DNA of 64,000 nt from Shewanella pneumatophori (GCF_023283895.1 NZ_JAKILB010000006.1:124001-188000); one strand, 5' to 3'. Positions 19,576-29,511 are shown, counted from the stretch's first letter. A program made the numbers and translations. Notes: generated from the letters alone by a model not told the origin.

Positions 19576-20563
19576 TACATGGCTCACTGTTATAGGGGAA
19601 ATGACAAGCAAAATAGCGGTCTTTTTGGTGGCATAAGCTTGGTTTGCTCACACAGCGCTTTTGCGCTTGCGGGCAGCGTGGCCCGAGGCGACAACCAATA
19701 GGCAAATGTTGCAAAGCCGGTGACGAGCCTGGCAGAGTCTGCATCACTGATTTATGAGCAAGTCCGCCTGAAAAGTCTGGCATATTATCAAGTAACGCCT
19801 TGGTATAAGGATGAAATGGCTGCTCAAGAACTTCTGCTGTCGGTCCTGACTCCATCACTTGGCCGCAATACAACACAGTTAATTGATCGCACCAACCTGA
19901 AAGCGTTTCAAGCTCATGACTAATAAGTAAGATAGATACACTATGCAGCTGATTTAATTTACTTAGTAGCCTGAAAATTTGTGCCTGAGTGCTTAGCTCC
20001 ATTGAGTCTGTAGGTTCATCGGCGATCAGTAATCGTGGTTGATTGGCAATGGCCATCGCAATCATCACTTTTTGGCATTCGCCTGCAGAGAGCTCCCAAG
20101 CGTAGCTACTCATGACTTCCTCGGTGTTTTTGATACCGACTTTGTGCAGCCACTTTTGTGCGATTGCCTTACGTGCTTTATTCCGTTTCCAAAAAGAAAC
20201 TTGCTTGTCTTGTGGCATTGCTTCAATAAGTTGGCTGCCGACAGTTATTGCAGGGTCAAGGCTTCCCATTGGGTCTTGGAAAATCACTGCAATTTCGCTG
20301 CCCATCAAGTTACGACGCTGTTTAGGCGACATATCCATTAGGTTTTGGCCATCCCACATCATACGATCTGCGGTGATGGTCCAGTTATGGCCTGGCACAC
20401 CTAAAATGGCACGTGCAAGCAGAGTGCGGCCAGAGCCTGATTCACCAACTAGGGCGTGTAGCTCGCCTGGATTAATCATTAAACTTACACGCTCAAGTGC
20501 TTTAACACGCCCATGAGGTGTGTCTAACTCAATGGTAAGATTACGAATATCGAGTAATGGCAT
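19556..20563 (-). CDS. sapD: peptide/cation ABC transporter ATP-binding protein SapD
   Basis: ATPase subunit of the Sap transporter, 335 residues. Walker A GESGSGRT (the GRT ending is usual in SapD), signature LSAGECQKVMIAMAI, Walker B LLIADEPTDSM, then the Opp/Dpp-type C-terminal extension with four cysteines (RLGPRCPQAQKRCVSKPSLCHQ), which in this family can bind an iron-sulfur cluster. The start is 4 bases after the sapC stop. In E. coli SapD also stimulates Trk potassium uptake; that is family knowledge, not visible here. Confidence 0.93.
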   Translation of the reverse strand: MPLLDIRNLTIELDTPHGRVKALERVSLMINPGELHALVGESGSGRTLLARAILGVPGHNWTITADRMMWDGQNLMDMSPKQRRNLMGSEIAVIFQDPMGSLDPAITVGSQLIEAMPQDKQVSFWKRNKARKAIAQKWLHKVGIKNTEEVMSSYAWELSAGECQKVMIAMAIANQPRLLIADEPTDSMELSTQAQIFRLLSKLNQLHSVSILLISHELETLSGWCDQLTVLYCGQVMESGPTAEVLEQPFHPYTKALLDNMPDFSGGLAHKSVMQTLPGSSPALQHLPIGCRLGPRCPQAQKRCVSKPSLCHQKDRYFACHFPYNSEPCNDDPTS

Positions 20564-20567
20564 AATA

Positions 20568-21458
20568 TTAATTTCTGATGGGCGATAACGCCGATCTTAA
20601 GCCGTCGCCAACTAAGTTAATGGCAAGTACGCTACATAAAATAGCGACTCCAGGTATAGTGACCGTCCAAGGTGCGGTTAATAGATTATCCAGTCCTTGA
20701 GACACCATCGCACCCCATTCAGGACTGGGGGCTTGCGCGCCTAGGTTTAAAAAACCTAGGGCAGCAATGTCAAGAATAGCGGCAGAAATTGCGAGTGTTG
20801 TTTGAATGATCACTGTTTCCCATACGTTAGGCATAATCACGTACCAAAAAACTTGAATAGAATTCGCACCATCAAGTTTTGCAGCAGTCACGTAGTCTTT
20901 TTGCAGTTCTTCGTGAACAGCTTGGTGAATGGCTCTGACAAACTGTGGTGTGAGGGCAATACCAACAGCCCAAAATACATTGTCTAACCCTGGTCCCATT
21001 ACAGCAACCACTAAGATTGCCAATAGCAAAGATGGAATTGAAAGCAAGGCATCTAATAAGTGGCTTAAAATCGATGATTTAAGCCCCTTCATCATGCCTG
21101 AAATAGAACCTATGACAAAGCCAACAAGTAAAGAGGCGAGTACGATAGCGAGCGCCATGCCGAAGGTCAGGTGAGCACCATGTAGTAAGCGGCTGAAAAT
21201 GTCTCTGCCCAAATCATCAGTGCCAAGAAAGTGCTCTACAGTGCCACTGGCATCCCAAGATGGTGGCAGTAATAACGCCGACGGATCTTGTTGCTCTGGA
21301 GAGAAAGGGGCAATCCAAGGACCAAAAATCGCTAAGGTCAATAAACAGCACACAGCCCAAAGGCCCATTAATGCAAAAGGATTATCAGCAAATGCTTGCC
21401 ATACTTTCTGCATAGGTGAGGCGATATGGTCTTCTTGATAAATTCTAATTCGCGGCAT
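20568..21458 (-). CDS. sapC: Sap ABC transporter permease SapC
   Basis: Inner-membrane permease of the DppC/OppC type, 296 residues, with an N-terminal cytoplasmic segment, a first helix near residues 30-50 and five further helices; the binding-protein-dependent transport signature lies near 190-215 (AAKLDGANSIQVFWYVIMP, the EAA-like loop that contacts the ATPases). It overlaps sapB by 14 bases, indicating translational coupling. Confidence 0.93.
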   Translation of the reverse strand: MPRIRIYQEDHIASPMQKVWQAFADNPFALMGLWAVCCLLTLAIFGPWIAPFSPEQQDPSALLLPPSWDASGTVEHFLGTDDLGRDIFSRLLHGAHLTFGMALAIVLASLLVGFVIGSISGMMKGLKSSILSHLLDALLSIPSLLLAILVVAVMGPGLDNVFWAVGIALTPQFVRAIHQAVHEELQKDYVTAAKLDGANSIQVFWYVIMPNVWETVIIQTTLAISAAILDIAALGFLNLGAQAPSPEWGAMVSQGLDNLLTAPWTVTIPGVAILCSVLAINLVGDGLRSALSPIRN

Positions 21459-22476
21459 AGATTTCTTTCCTACTTAGCGGATTATAAGCATTATGTAGCA
21501 CTTCAATTAAAATACTAAAGAAGATGATGATAAGTGCTACGCCTAATACGCCGCCTTGAATCACGGTGTAATCTCGTTGATAAATACCTGATACTAACCA
21601 ACTGCCTACACCTTGGCGTGAGAAGATCACCTCAACGATCATGGCGTAACTTGCAAAGGTTCCTAACATTAAGCCCATATTTTTTAGTACCGGAATAAGC
21701 GCGTTTGGCAGTGCATGGCGCAAAACAATGGTACCTGTATGTAAACCACGTGCTTCTGCCGCCTTAATATAAGGCTGCTCCATAATGCTCAGCATGGCTG
21801 AGCGAGTAATACGCACCACGACAGTGAAGGGTAATACCGCTAACGTAATCGCGGGTAAAATAATATGAAATACCGCGTCTTTAAATGCCGATATACGGTA
21901 TGCAGAATCTGATAAAAGGGTATCGATAAGCATAAAGCCACTTACAGGTTCGATTTCGTATAAGAGGTTTATACGCCCAGATACAGGTAGCCAGCCAAGC
22001 TCAACTCCAAACCATAATGATAGCGTTAGCCCGAGCCAAAATACTGGGATTGAGTAACCGGTTAACGTTATAGCCATGATGCTGTGCTGAGTAATTTTGT
22101 TTTTGCTGAGTGACGCCAATACGCCTAAAGGCACCCCAAGTAATACTGCGATAATGCCCGATACTATCGCTAACTCGAACGAAGCAGGTAGTGCTTGAGT
22201 AAGCTCTTCAATTACCGGTCGCTGTGAGGTAACTGACAAGCCTAAATCACCGCTTAAGCGGGTTTGCGCATAAGCGATAAATTGTTGCAGTTGATTGCCG
22301 TTTAATTGGTAATTGTTTTCAATTTGGGTTAACTGCTCAGCAGTTGGCGTTGCAATGCCGCTCAGCGCGAAGGGTTTGCTCACTGGGAAATAACCTGTGG
22401 TGATAAACAACACAGTTACCAAAGCTAAAGTGGTTGCTAAAAACAAGTTTAATCTGCGAAGGAGATAACGACCCAT
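21445..22476 (-). CDS. sapB: Sap ABC transporter permease SapB
   Basis: Inner-membrane permease of the DppB/OppB type, 343 residues. N-terminal MGRYLLRRLNLFLATTLALV is the typical first helix; the EAA loop is KAAEARGLHTGTIVLRHALPNALIPV near residue 230, followed by two more helices. Its start overlaps the last base of the sapA stop, consistent with one operon read sapA-B-C-D-F on the minus strand. Confidence 0.93.
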   Translation of the reverse strand: MGRYLLRRLNLFLATTLALVTVLFITTGYFPVSKPFALSGIATPTAEQLTQIENNYQLNGNQLQQFIAYAQTRLSGDLGLSVTSQRPVIEELTQALPASFELAIVSGIIAVLLGVPLGVLASLSKNKITQHSIMAITLTGYSIPVFWLGLTLSLWFGVELGWLPVSGRINLLYEIEPVSGFMLIDTLLSDSAYRISAFKDAVFHIILPAITLAVLPFTVVVRITRSAMLSIMEQPYIKAAEARGLHTGTIVLRHALPNALIPVLKNMGLMLGTFASYAMIVEVIFSRQGVGSWLVSGIYQRDYTVIQGGVLGVALIIIFFSILIEVLHNAYNPLSRKEIYAAN

Positions 22477-24104
22477 TATAAATCTCCTTTTATAGCGACA
22501 GTTTTAGCGTTTTCAAAAGAGATCCCACCAAATGGTGTGAGCTGAGTTTGTTTAACCGCTTTGCTCTTAAATGTAAGCTGGGTCGCGTGAGCAAAAGTCA
22601 TCATAGGCACATGTTCATTAAATAAGGCTTCAGCTTGTTGGTACAAGGCCTTACGCTCCGACTCTACGGTTGTGGCTTTGGCATTATTCAAAAGGGCGTC
22701 CATTTCTTGGCTACACCATTGAGCACGGTTGCTCGATGATGTTAACGATGCACAGCTCATGATTGGTGAGAAGAAATTATCAGGGTCGCTATTGTCGGCG
22801 TTCCAGCCGATTAATACCGAGTCATAATTATTGCGGTTGAGCTTTTGGTTAAACACGCTCCAGTCATAGGTGATGATATTGACGTTGACGCCAATATTTG
22901 CCAAATCAGCTTGGATTAACTCAGCAGTTTTAAGCGCGTTAGGGTTATAAATTCGTGCTACAGGCATTGCCCAAATATCGATAGTTAACTCTTTAATACC
23001 TGCATCAGCTAGCAAAGCACGCGATTTGTCAGGGTTATATTGATAACTACTTTTGTTGTAATTATATGCCCACGATTGCGGTGGCAGCATGCCAGTCGCC
23101 TTGATAGCGGTTTCTTGGTACACAGCCCGTAAAATATTTTGTTTATCTACCGCATAAGCTAATGCTTGACGTACTCGTACGTCATCAAATGGTGGCTTTT
23201 GGGTGTTAAACGCCCAAAATGCAACATTGAATCCTAGTTGAGTGTCAAGCTCTAGACTCGGGTGCTGCTTTATAACGGGTAACTCACCGGCTTTTGGCAG
23301 GGCTGAGACGCTGCAATCCCCGGTGATTAACTTAGTTAAACGAGCACTACTTTGTGGCGTAATGTTAAACACTAACTGCTCAAACTCTGGCAGAGTGCGC
23401 CAAAACTTTTCATTGCGGTGATAACGAATAAATTCGTTTTTTGCGTAGTTAACTAGTTTAAACGGTCCTGTACCAACGGGGTTTCTATCTAAAAGTTCTG
23501 GTGTGCCTTTCGCAAGTAAGTTATCAGCATATTCCTTTGATAGGATCACTGAAAAGCCGGTTGCTAAATTGGCTAAAAAAGAGGCATTAGTTTGATTTAG
23601 ATGAAATATCACTTCATCATCGGCCACTTTTTCAATATGCGTGACTTGCTCGTTAAAACCAATACTTTGAAAAAAAGGATAACCAGTTTGAGACACTGAA
23701 TGATAAGCATTTTCGCTGTTTATGATGCGATTGAACGAGAAAATGACATCATCTGCATTGAAAGTGCGAGTTGGTGTAAACCAATCTGTATGATGAAACT
23801 GCACACCTGGTCGAAGTTTAAAGCGATAACTTAAACCATCAGCTGATGTTTCCCATGAGCTAGCGAGTGCAGGAACAAGTTCACCAGAAACTGGATCATA
23901 ATCAATTAGGCTGTCGTATAACTGCTGCGACGTTGCATCAATTGTGGTGCCTGATGTGACCAATTGCGGGTTAAAAGTTTCTGGGTTTCCCTCAGAGCAA
24001 TAGACCAAACCAGCAGGAACTTGCTGAGGGCCACAGGCAGTGAGTAACAAGCTGAACGGTGCAATAGCAGCAGTCAGCTTTATGCTCTTTAGCAGCTGTA
24101 TCAT
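22476..24104 (-). CDS. sapA: Sap ABC transporter solute-binding lipoprotein SapA
   Basis: Peptide-binding protein of the SBP family 5, 542 residues. The N-terminus is a signal peptide with a lipobox (LLLTACGPQ; Cys near residue 24), so it is predicted to be membrane-tethered. The family 5 features ETFNPQLVTSG near 42, WETSADGLSYRFKLRPGVQFH near 105 and the central VRQALAYAVDKQ near 307 are present. First gene of the operon; its start lies 64 bases from the end of pspF on the same strand, so read-through from pspF is possible. Confidence 0.92.
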   Translation of the reverse strand: MIQLLKSIKLTAAIAPFSLLLTACGPQQVPAGLVYCSEGNPETFNPQLVTSGTTIDATSQQLYDSLIDYDPVSGELVPALASSWETSADGLSYRFKLRPGVQFHHTDWFTPTRTFNADDVIFSFNRIINSENAYHSVSQTGYPFFQSIGFNEQVTHIEKVADDEVIFHLNQTNASFLANLATGFSVILSKEYADNLLAKGTPELLDRNPVGTGPFKLVNYAKNEFIRYHRNEKFWRTLPEFEQLVFNITPQSSARLTKLITGDCSVSALPKAGELPVIKQHPSLELDTQLGFNVAFWAFNTQKPPFDDVRVRQALAYAVDKQNILRAVYQETAIKATGMLPPQSWAYNYNKSSYQYNPDKSRALLADAGIKELTIDIWAMPVARIYNPNALKTAELIQADLANIGVNVNIITYDWSVFNQKLNRNNYDSVLIGWNADNSDPDNFFSPIMSCASLTSSSNRAQWCSQEMDALLNNAKATTVESERKALYQQAEALFNEHVPMMTFAHATQLTFKSKAVKQTQLTPFGGISFENAKTVAIKGDL

Positions 24105-24168
24105 TAAGAAATCATTTTTGAGCTGAATATTAATAGCTATTTTAACAGTGCCTAACAGTTAACAGCAA

Positions 24169-25257
24169 TTATTTATCCAGTAAGTTGTATTTCTTTAAGA
24201 TCCCGCGCAGCTGATGGTAGCTCAAGCCTAGTAGTTCAGCTGTTTTCTTTTGGTTAAATTGCCCGGCTTCTAAGGCTTGTTTTAAAATAAGTGTTTCGTT
24301 TTGTTCGCAGTGAGTTTTAAAGTCTATTGGGAAGCTAATTGAAGCGTGATTATTATTGCTAGATTGCCCATTTGGGTTAGCACTTACTTCGCTCGTCTGC
24401 TCAGTATTTATTGTTGACTGTTCTGTTGTACCGGGTTGCTGACGTTCTTTGGTTTTAACGCGCTTTGTCGGTCGGTATGGTGAAGCAAAAGGATCAATAA
24501 TAATCTGTTCGATAGCGCTGTGACAGTCAGCATTACGATACACGCTGCGCTCTACCACGTTTTTAAGCTCACGAATATTACCAGGCCATTGATACTCCAT
24601 TAATTGTTGAATAGCGTTATTACTGAAGCCTTCAAACAATTCCAGCTTTAGCTGACGTGCCATACCAACAGCAAAATATTCAGCGAGTGGCATGATGTCT
24701 TCACTTCTGTGTCTTAGAGGCGGCAGGGTGATCACATCAAAGGCTAATCTATCAAGTAGATCGGCTCTAAATTCCCCTGCATCGGCAAGGGTTGGTAAGT
24801 CTTCATTAGCAGCGCAGATAAGACGTACATCGGTTTGTACTGTTTTACTGCCACCGACTCGTTCAAACTCGCCATATTCAATTACGCGCAGTAGCTTTTC
24901 CTGAATGAGCCCAGAAGTATTAGCTAGCTCATCTAAAAATAAAGTGCCGCCATCGGCACGCTCAAAACGGCCTTCATGTTTTTTACTCGCCCCCGTAAAT
25001 GCACCAGCGTCATGGCCAAAAAGTTCGCTTTCGAGTAGATTTTCACTTAGTGATGAGCAGTTGAGCTTTATAAAGCTTTGATCCCAACGCTTTGATAAAT
25101 AATGAAGTCGCTCGGCGATAAGCTCTTTGCCTGTGCCGCGCTCACCAATTATTAGTACCGGTTTAGACAGCGGCGCAACTTGTGAAATGTGCTCTAAGAC
25201 TTCTAAAAGAGCATTGGATTGACCGATAAGGTTATCTTGCTGAAATTGCTTTCTCAC
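24169..25257 (-). CDS. pspF: psp operon transcriptional activator PspF
   Basis: Sigma-54-dependent AAA+ enhancer-binding protein lacking an N-terminal sensor domain; its activity is held in check by PspA. Visible: Walker A GERGTGKE near residue 37, the sigma-54 contact loop GAFTGA near 86, Walker B GGTLFLDE near 106, and a C-terminal Fis-type helix-turn-helix ([20 protein letters not shown]). At 362 residues it is longer than the roughly 325 of E. coli because of a Thr/Ser/Asn/Gln-rich linker around residues 265-310. It is divergent from pspA, with 176 bases shared between them. Confidence 0.94.
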   Translation of the reverse strand: MRKQFQQDNLIGQSNALLEVLEHISQVAPLSKPVLIIGERGTGKELIAERLHYLSKRWDQSFIKLNCSSLSENLLESELFGHDAGAFTGASKKHEGRFERADGGTLFLDELANTSGLIQEKLLRVIEYGEFERVGGSKTVQTDVRLICAANEDLPTLADAGEFRADLLDRLAFDVITLPPLRHRSEDIMPLAEYFAVGMARQLKLELFEGFSNNAIQQLMEYQWPGNIRELKNVVERSVYRNADCHSAIEQIIIDPFASPYRPTKRVKTKERQQPGTTEQSTINTEQTSEVSANPNGQSSNNNHASISFPIDFKTHCEQNETLILKQALEAGQFNQKKTAELLGLSYHQLRGILKKYNLLDK

Positions 25258-25376
25258 AGTAATTTAGTCTTTCACGCTAATAATTGGTGAAAATAATAAT
25301 ATGATGCGTAGTTTATAAATGAAAGTAAAAGTTAATATTTTGTTTAACTTGTTGTATATTAGGGTTTTATTAAAGT

Positions 25377-25392
25377 TGGCACGGAAAGTGGA
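25377..25392 (+). promoter_or_regulatory. sigma-54 promoter of pspA
   Basis: TGGCACG at 25377-25383, then four bases and GTGGA at 25388-25392. The -24 half matches the RpoN consensus exactly. The -12 half departs from TTGCA; the lost GC is tolerated in some psp promoters. It lies 41 bases before pspA in the pspF-pspA gap, where PspF sites should also lie. Confidence 0.7.
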
Positions 25393-25433
25393 TTATCTTT
25401 TGTCGAATCCAACGTTAATTAGAGGAAGTTATT

Positions 25434-26111
25434 ATGGGAATCTTTTCACGCTTTGCAGACATCATTAACTCAAACATCAGTGCTTTACTAGATAAGGCTG
25501 AAGATCCAGAGAAAATGGTTCGTCTAATCATTCAAGAGATGGAAGATACACTTGTTGAAGTTCGTTCAACTTCGGCAAAAGTTCTGGCTGAGAAAAAAGA
25601 TATTATTCGTCGTATCGCGAAAGTACAAGAACAAGTACAAGATTGGGAAAGTAAAGCCGAGCTTGCACTTTCTAAAGACCGCGAAGATCTTGCTAAAGCA
25701 GCACTAGTTGAAAAACAAAAAGCTAATGATCTAGCGCAAACACTAGCAGCTGAACTGGTTGTTGTTGAAGAGCACATCTTACGTCTTAAAGAAGAAGTGA
25801 ACTTACTACAAGAAAAGCTAGCTGATGCTAAAGCTCGCCAGAAAACTATTATTATGCGCAAGCAAACTGCATCGTCACGTTTAGAGGTGAAAAAGCAGTT
25901 AGACTCAAGCAAAATTGATAATGCAATGAGCAAGTTTGAGCAATACGAGCGCCGCGTAGAGAACCTTGAGTCACAAGTAGACTCTTATGACTTAGGTAAC
26001 AAAAAGACATTAAACGATGAGTTTGCAGCATTAGAAGCTGAAGATTCAGTTAACGCCGAACTTGAAGCGCTAAAAGCTAAAATGAAGGAAAGTAAAACAA
26101 AAGCTAAGTAA
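25434..26111 (+). CDS. pspA: phage shock protein A
   Basis: Peripheral membrane protein of the ESCRT-III/Vipp1 family that binds stressed inner membrane and restrains PspF. It has 225 residues, the usual length. The N-terminal amphipathic helix (MGIFSRFADIINSNISALLD) is followed by long coiled coil throughout (Lys/Glu/Ala-rich heptads, about 30-220). First gene of pspABC, with the sigma-54 promoter upstream and a GAGGAAG ribosome-binding site. Confidence 0.96.
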   Translation: MGIFSRFADIINSNISALLDKAEDPEKMVRLIIQEMEDTLVEVRSTSAKVLAEKKDIIRRIAKVQEQVQDWESKAELALSKDREDLAKAALVEKQKANDLAQTLAAELVVVEEHILRLKEEVNLLQEKLADAKARQKTIIMRKQTASSRLEVKKQLDSSKIDNAMSKFEQYERRVENLESQVDSYDLGNKKTLNDEFAALEAEDSVNAELEALKAKMKESKTKAK

Positions 26112-26134
26112 TCAACACTAATCAGAGGTGAGTT

Positions 26135-26368
26135 ATGAACACGGATATTTTGATGGCTCCAATTATCATCTTTATGATTTTTGTGGCTCCAATATGGCTA
26201 ATACTTCATTACCGTAGTAAGCGACAGGTTAGCCAGGGACTTACTGAAGAAGAATTTAGCCAGCTAAATGAGTTAATTGCTAAAGCGGATAAGATGTCTC
26301 ATCGCATCGAAACTCTAGAAGCAATCTTAGACAGTGAGGCGCCGCAATGGAGAAATCGTCATGACTAA
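26135..26368 (+). CDS. pspB: phage shock protein B
   Basis: Small inner-membrane protein, 77 residues, that with PspC senses envelope stress and frees PspF from PspA. A single N-terminal membrane helix (about residues 5-25) is followed by the family signature PIWLILHYRSKRQVSQGL and a short coiled coil (LNELIAKADKMSHRIETLEAILD). It is 23 bases after pspA. Confidence 0.94.
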   Translation: MNTDILMAPIIIFMIFVAPIWLILHYRSKRQVSQGLTEEEFSQLNELIAKADKMSHRIETLEAILDSEAPQWRNRHD

Positions 26369-26432
26369 GCAGATGATTTCTATTACGGCAAATAAATACC
26401 ACCCAATGAGTGCTTAATAAGGAGGATGTAAG

Positions 26433-26825
26433 ATGAACGAAGGTAACAAAACCTTATATCGAATTCCTCAATCAGGCAAAATTGCAGGCGTATGTTCAGG
26501 GATTGCTGATTACTTTAATTTTGAAACCTGGTTGGTACGAGTTGTTGCGGCTTCAATCTTTTTACTTGGTGGCTCTGGCATAGTATTAATCATCTATGTA
26601 TTACTGTGGATGATTTTAGATATTAAACCAGGTACTGGTAAAAATGAGGTTTCTAATAAGGAAATTGGTGTAAAGAAAAAGGTTTGGCAGTCTGGTGAGC
26701 CAGCTAAAATGGCGTTAAAGGATGTAAACAGCCAATTTAGGTCTTTAGAAGTCCGATTACAAAATCTAGAGCGCCACGTAACATCAGATAACTATGATTT
26801 AAAAAATCAAATCAACAACCTATAG
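26433..26825 (+). CDS. pspC: phage shock protein C
   Basis: Inner-membrane stress sensor partner of PspB, 130 residues. The N-terminal PspC domain is clear (LYRIPQSGKIAGVCSGIADYF, then WLVRVVAASIFLLGG and a membrane helix to about residue 67), followed by a cytosolic or periplasmic tail with a leucine-rich coil near 95-120. GGAGG precedes the ATG. pspD and pspE of E. coli are absent here; ycjX follows directly. Confidence 0.94.
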   Translation: MNEGNKTLYRIPQSGKIAGVCSGIADYFNFETWLVRVVAASIFLLGGSGIVLIIYVLLWMILDIKPGTGKNEVSNKEIGVKKKVWQSGEPAKMALKDVNSQFRSLEVRLQNLERHVTSDNYDLKNQINNL

Positions 26826-26905
26826 TTAATTCATCAAGCTATAGTTCAAAGACGGGGCAGGCTATACTGCCCTAGAACTTTCTTATACGGGTTGTACTTC
26901 AATAT

Positions 26906-28348
26906 ATGGCGAGCTTCAAACAGTCACTTAAAAAACTCGGTAAAAATACTCAAGCAGTTGCACTCAGAACCACAGACCGAAATTTACGATTAGCGGTTAC
27001 AGGATTAGCTGGTGCGGGTAAAACGGCTTTCATTACCGGCCTTGTGAATCAATTATTGCATTCAGGGATTGCTGAAACAGGCTCTCAACTGCCTTTATGG
27101 CGAGTCGCTAGAGATAGTCGGCTCTATGGTGTAAAGCGAGACTTGCAGCCAGATCTAACCATTCCGAGTTTTAATTACGATGCTGCAATTCAATCGTTAG
27201 TGAACGAGCCACAAACTTGGCCTGTGTCGACTCGAAATATTAGTGAATTGCGTTTAGCGATAAAGTACCGCCCAGCAAAAGGTTTATTATCGAAGCTGAC
27301 TGATAGTGCAACATTATATTTAGATATCGTTGATTATCCCGGCGAGTGGCTACTAGATCTACCTATGCTAAAGCAATCATTTCAGCAATGGTCAGTTAGC
27401 CAATCTACTCGCAAACAAGTTTTCCAGCGTTCTAAACACTTTGAAGCATTCTCTGAGGCGATAAATAGTATTGACCTTACTTGTGCTGCTGATGAATTAA
27501 AACTGCAAGAAATAACCGATCTTTATCAAAGGGTTTTGCAGGACTGTGTCAGTAATCATGGTTTTTATTATGCCCAGCCAGGTCGGCTATTATTGCCCGG
27601 TGAACTTGAAGGCACGCCTGTTTTAGCTTTGTTTCCGTTACTCAATATTGATGAATCAGGTTTTCAATCGTTAGAGCAATCGATCCCGAATAGCTTTTAT
27701 CACACGTTAAAGCAACGCTATTACGAATACGTAAACCGAGTAGTTAAGCCTTTTTATCAAGATTATTTTGCTAAATTTGACCGCCAAATCGTGTTGGTAG
27801 ACTGCTTTACACCGCTTAATCGTGGTCGTGAACAATTTGATGATATGAAGTCGGCGTTGCATGCGGTAATTGAAAGTTTCCACTTTGGTCAATCAAGCTT
27901 ACTTAAACGATTGTTTTCACCGAAAATTGATAAACTTTTGTTCGCTGCCAGTAAGGTTGATCACGTGACTCGCGATCAACAGGGCAATGTGTTGTCGCTA
28001 TTGACTCAGTTGATCCAGCAGAGTCAACAATTTGCTAAGTTTGAAGGCTGTGAAGTTGAAACCATGGCTATTAGTGCCATTAAATCAACCAGTCATGGCA
28101 TGGTTAAGCAAGATGGTAAAGAAATAGAAGTCGTCAGGGGGACAGAGTTAGTTAATCGCCAAGCTGTGACCCTCTTTCCGGGTGAAGTGCCTAAATCGCT
28201 GCCGTCAGCAGATTTTTGGGATAAACAAGGTTTTGAGTTTATTAACTTTGCGCCGACTAACCAGCGCAACTCACGCAGCAGCGCTGACTTTGAACATATA
28301 CGTTTAGACCATGTATTACAGTTTTTATTAGGCGATAAGCTTAAGTAA
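26906..28348 (+). CDS. ycjX: YcjX-family P-loop ATPase/GTPase (DUF463)
   Basis: A 480-residue protein of the YcjX/DUF463 family, a P-loop NTPase of unknown biochemical role in the psp regulon. Walker A is GLAGAGKTAFI near residue 34, and the family segments LYLDIVDYPGEWLLDLPML near 138 and HTLKQRYYEYVNRVVKPFYQDYF near 275 are present; ADVTDC-type region reads QIVLVDCFTPLNRG near 295. It is 80 bases after pspC and 48 before ycjF, as in E. coli, so it is probably induced with psp. Confidence 0.92.
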   Translation: MASFKQSLKKLGKNTQAVALRTTDRNLRLAVTGLAGAGKTAFITGLVNQLLHSGIAETGSQLPLWRVARDSRLYGVKRDLQPDLTIPSFNYDAAIQSLVNEPQTWPVSTRNISELRLAIKYRPAKGLLSKLTDSATLYLDIVDYPGEWLLDLPMLKQSFQQWSVSQSTRKQVFQRSKHFEAFSEAINSIDLTCAADELKLQEITDLYQRVLQDCVSNHGFYYAQPGRLLLPGELEGTPVLALFPLLNIDESGFQSLEQSIPNSFYHTLKQRYYEYVNRVVKPFYQDYFAKFDRQIVLVDCFTPLNRGREQFDDMKSALHAVIESFHFGQSSLLKRLFSPKIDKLLFAASKVDHVTRDQQGNVLSLLTQLIQQSQQFAKFEGCEVETMAISAIKSTSHGMVKQDGKEIEVVRGTELVNRQAVTLFPGEVPKSLPSADFWDKQGFEFINFAPTNQRNSRSSADFEHIRLDHVLQFLLGDKLK

Positions 28349-28396
28349 TTTTTGTAGAGCACATGGTTGAGTAAGTAGATATAAAAGAGAGTAGCA

Positions 28397-29503
28397 ATGT
28401 CTCAAAGTGACCATTTTATAAAAAGACAGCAACGTTTTGATGCTCAAGATAAAGAGCCTGAAGTGAGTTTGGCGCATTCCGTTAGCTTTGAATCTAAAGT
28501 TGAATTTATTGAAGCCGAACCATTAACCGATGCTGAAATAGAATCCACTATCAATCAACAATTATCTGGTTTTGAGAGTATTGATTTAGCACAAGACAAG
28601 CCTGCTAAGACCCATAGAAGCAGGCTAGGTAAGCTTTGCCTATTTGGTATTGTACTAGTGGTTATCGTTGAAGCTATTCTTGGCTTACAGGCCGCGTTTA
28701 TTCAAAGTAGTTGGTTATTTGGTTTATATGCTGGTGTTACTGGGTTAGTTGTTTTGTGGGCCGGTAAAATCACTTTAGGTGAGTGGCGTCATTTAAAGGC
28801 CTTAAAGCAGGTTGAAGATACCCAAGCGGTTGGCCAGCGATTATCGCAAAGCATGCAAATGGGTGAGGCGGATAAATTTATCGACTCGATTATCGCTAAG
28901 TTACCTAATACTGTTGAAACATCTAAATTTAGTGTGAGCCTAACGCCTGAGCAAAATGATGCTGAAAAGCTTATGTTGTTTGATGAGATTGTGCTTACTG
29001 AAAGAGATTTAGCTGCCAAAAAAATCGTACGCCGTTTTGCTCAGGAGTCTGCATTACTTTTGGCTGCTAGCCCATTAGCTGTATTAGATATGGCTATTAT
29101 TTTGTGGCGTAATCAAAGCATGATCAATCAGCTGGCGAAATGCTATGGGGTTGAGCTGGGTTACTGGAGCAGAATTAAGCTTATTCGAAGTATTATTACT
29201 AATATTATTTATGCAGGCTCAAGTGAAATAGTGACGGACTTAGGTACGCAACTATTATCTGTTGAGATGTCTGGTAAATTATCAGCAAGACTTGGACAAG
29301 GGCTCGGTGGCGGACTGCTAACTGCTAGGTTGGGTTATCAGGCCATGGCGTTGTGTAGGCCGTTAGCGTTTACTCTTGATTCTAAGCCTAAACTGTCCAG
29401 TATTCATAAAGAGCTTCTGCTTAGTTTAAAAGAGCTTTCATCGAGTGTACTCAGTAAAACAGTGAGCACTGGGGCTAAAACGGAGAAAGTTGAGCGTAGC
29501 TAA
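28397..29503 (+). CDS. ycjF: YcjF-family inner-membrane protein (TIGR01620/DUF697)
   Basis: A 368-residue membrane protein of the YcjF family (DUF697 in its C-terminal half). An acidic cytosolic N-terminus (1-75) precedes two membrane helices (about 78-100 and 103-123); the C-terminal portion has amphipathic helices and the conserved SAVLLAASPLAVLDMAIILWRN-like segment near 215-235. Its partner is ycjX just upstream. Function is unknown; the location places it in the envelope stress response. Ends with a hairpin at 29512. Confidence 0.9.
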   Translation: MSQSDHFIKRQQRFDAQDKEPEVSLAHSVSFESKVEFIEAEPLTDAEIESTINQQLSGFESIDLAQDKPAKTHRSRLGKLCLFGIVLVVIVEAILGLQAAFIQSSWLFGLYAGVTGLVVLWAGKITLGEWRHLKALKQVEDTQAVGQRLSQSMQMGEADKFIDSIIAKLPNTVETSKFSVSLTPEQNDAEKLMLFDEIVLTERDLAAKKIVRRFAQESALLLAASPLAVLDMAIILWRNQSMINQLAKCYGVELGYWSRIKLIRSIITNIIYAGSSEIVTDLGTQLLSVEMSGKLSARLGQGLGGGLLTARLGYQAMALCRPLAFTLDSKPKLSSIHKELLLSLKELSSSVLSKTVSTGAKTEKVERS

Positions 29504-29511
29504 TTAATCTT

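Noticed and set aside
25532..25933. 133-residue minus-strand frame inside pspA
   Set aside because: It is the antisense of the PspA coiled coil, which gives a low-complexity Ser/Ala sequence.
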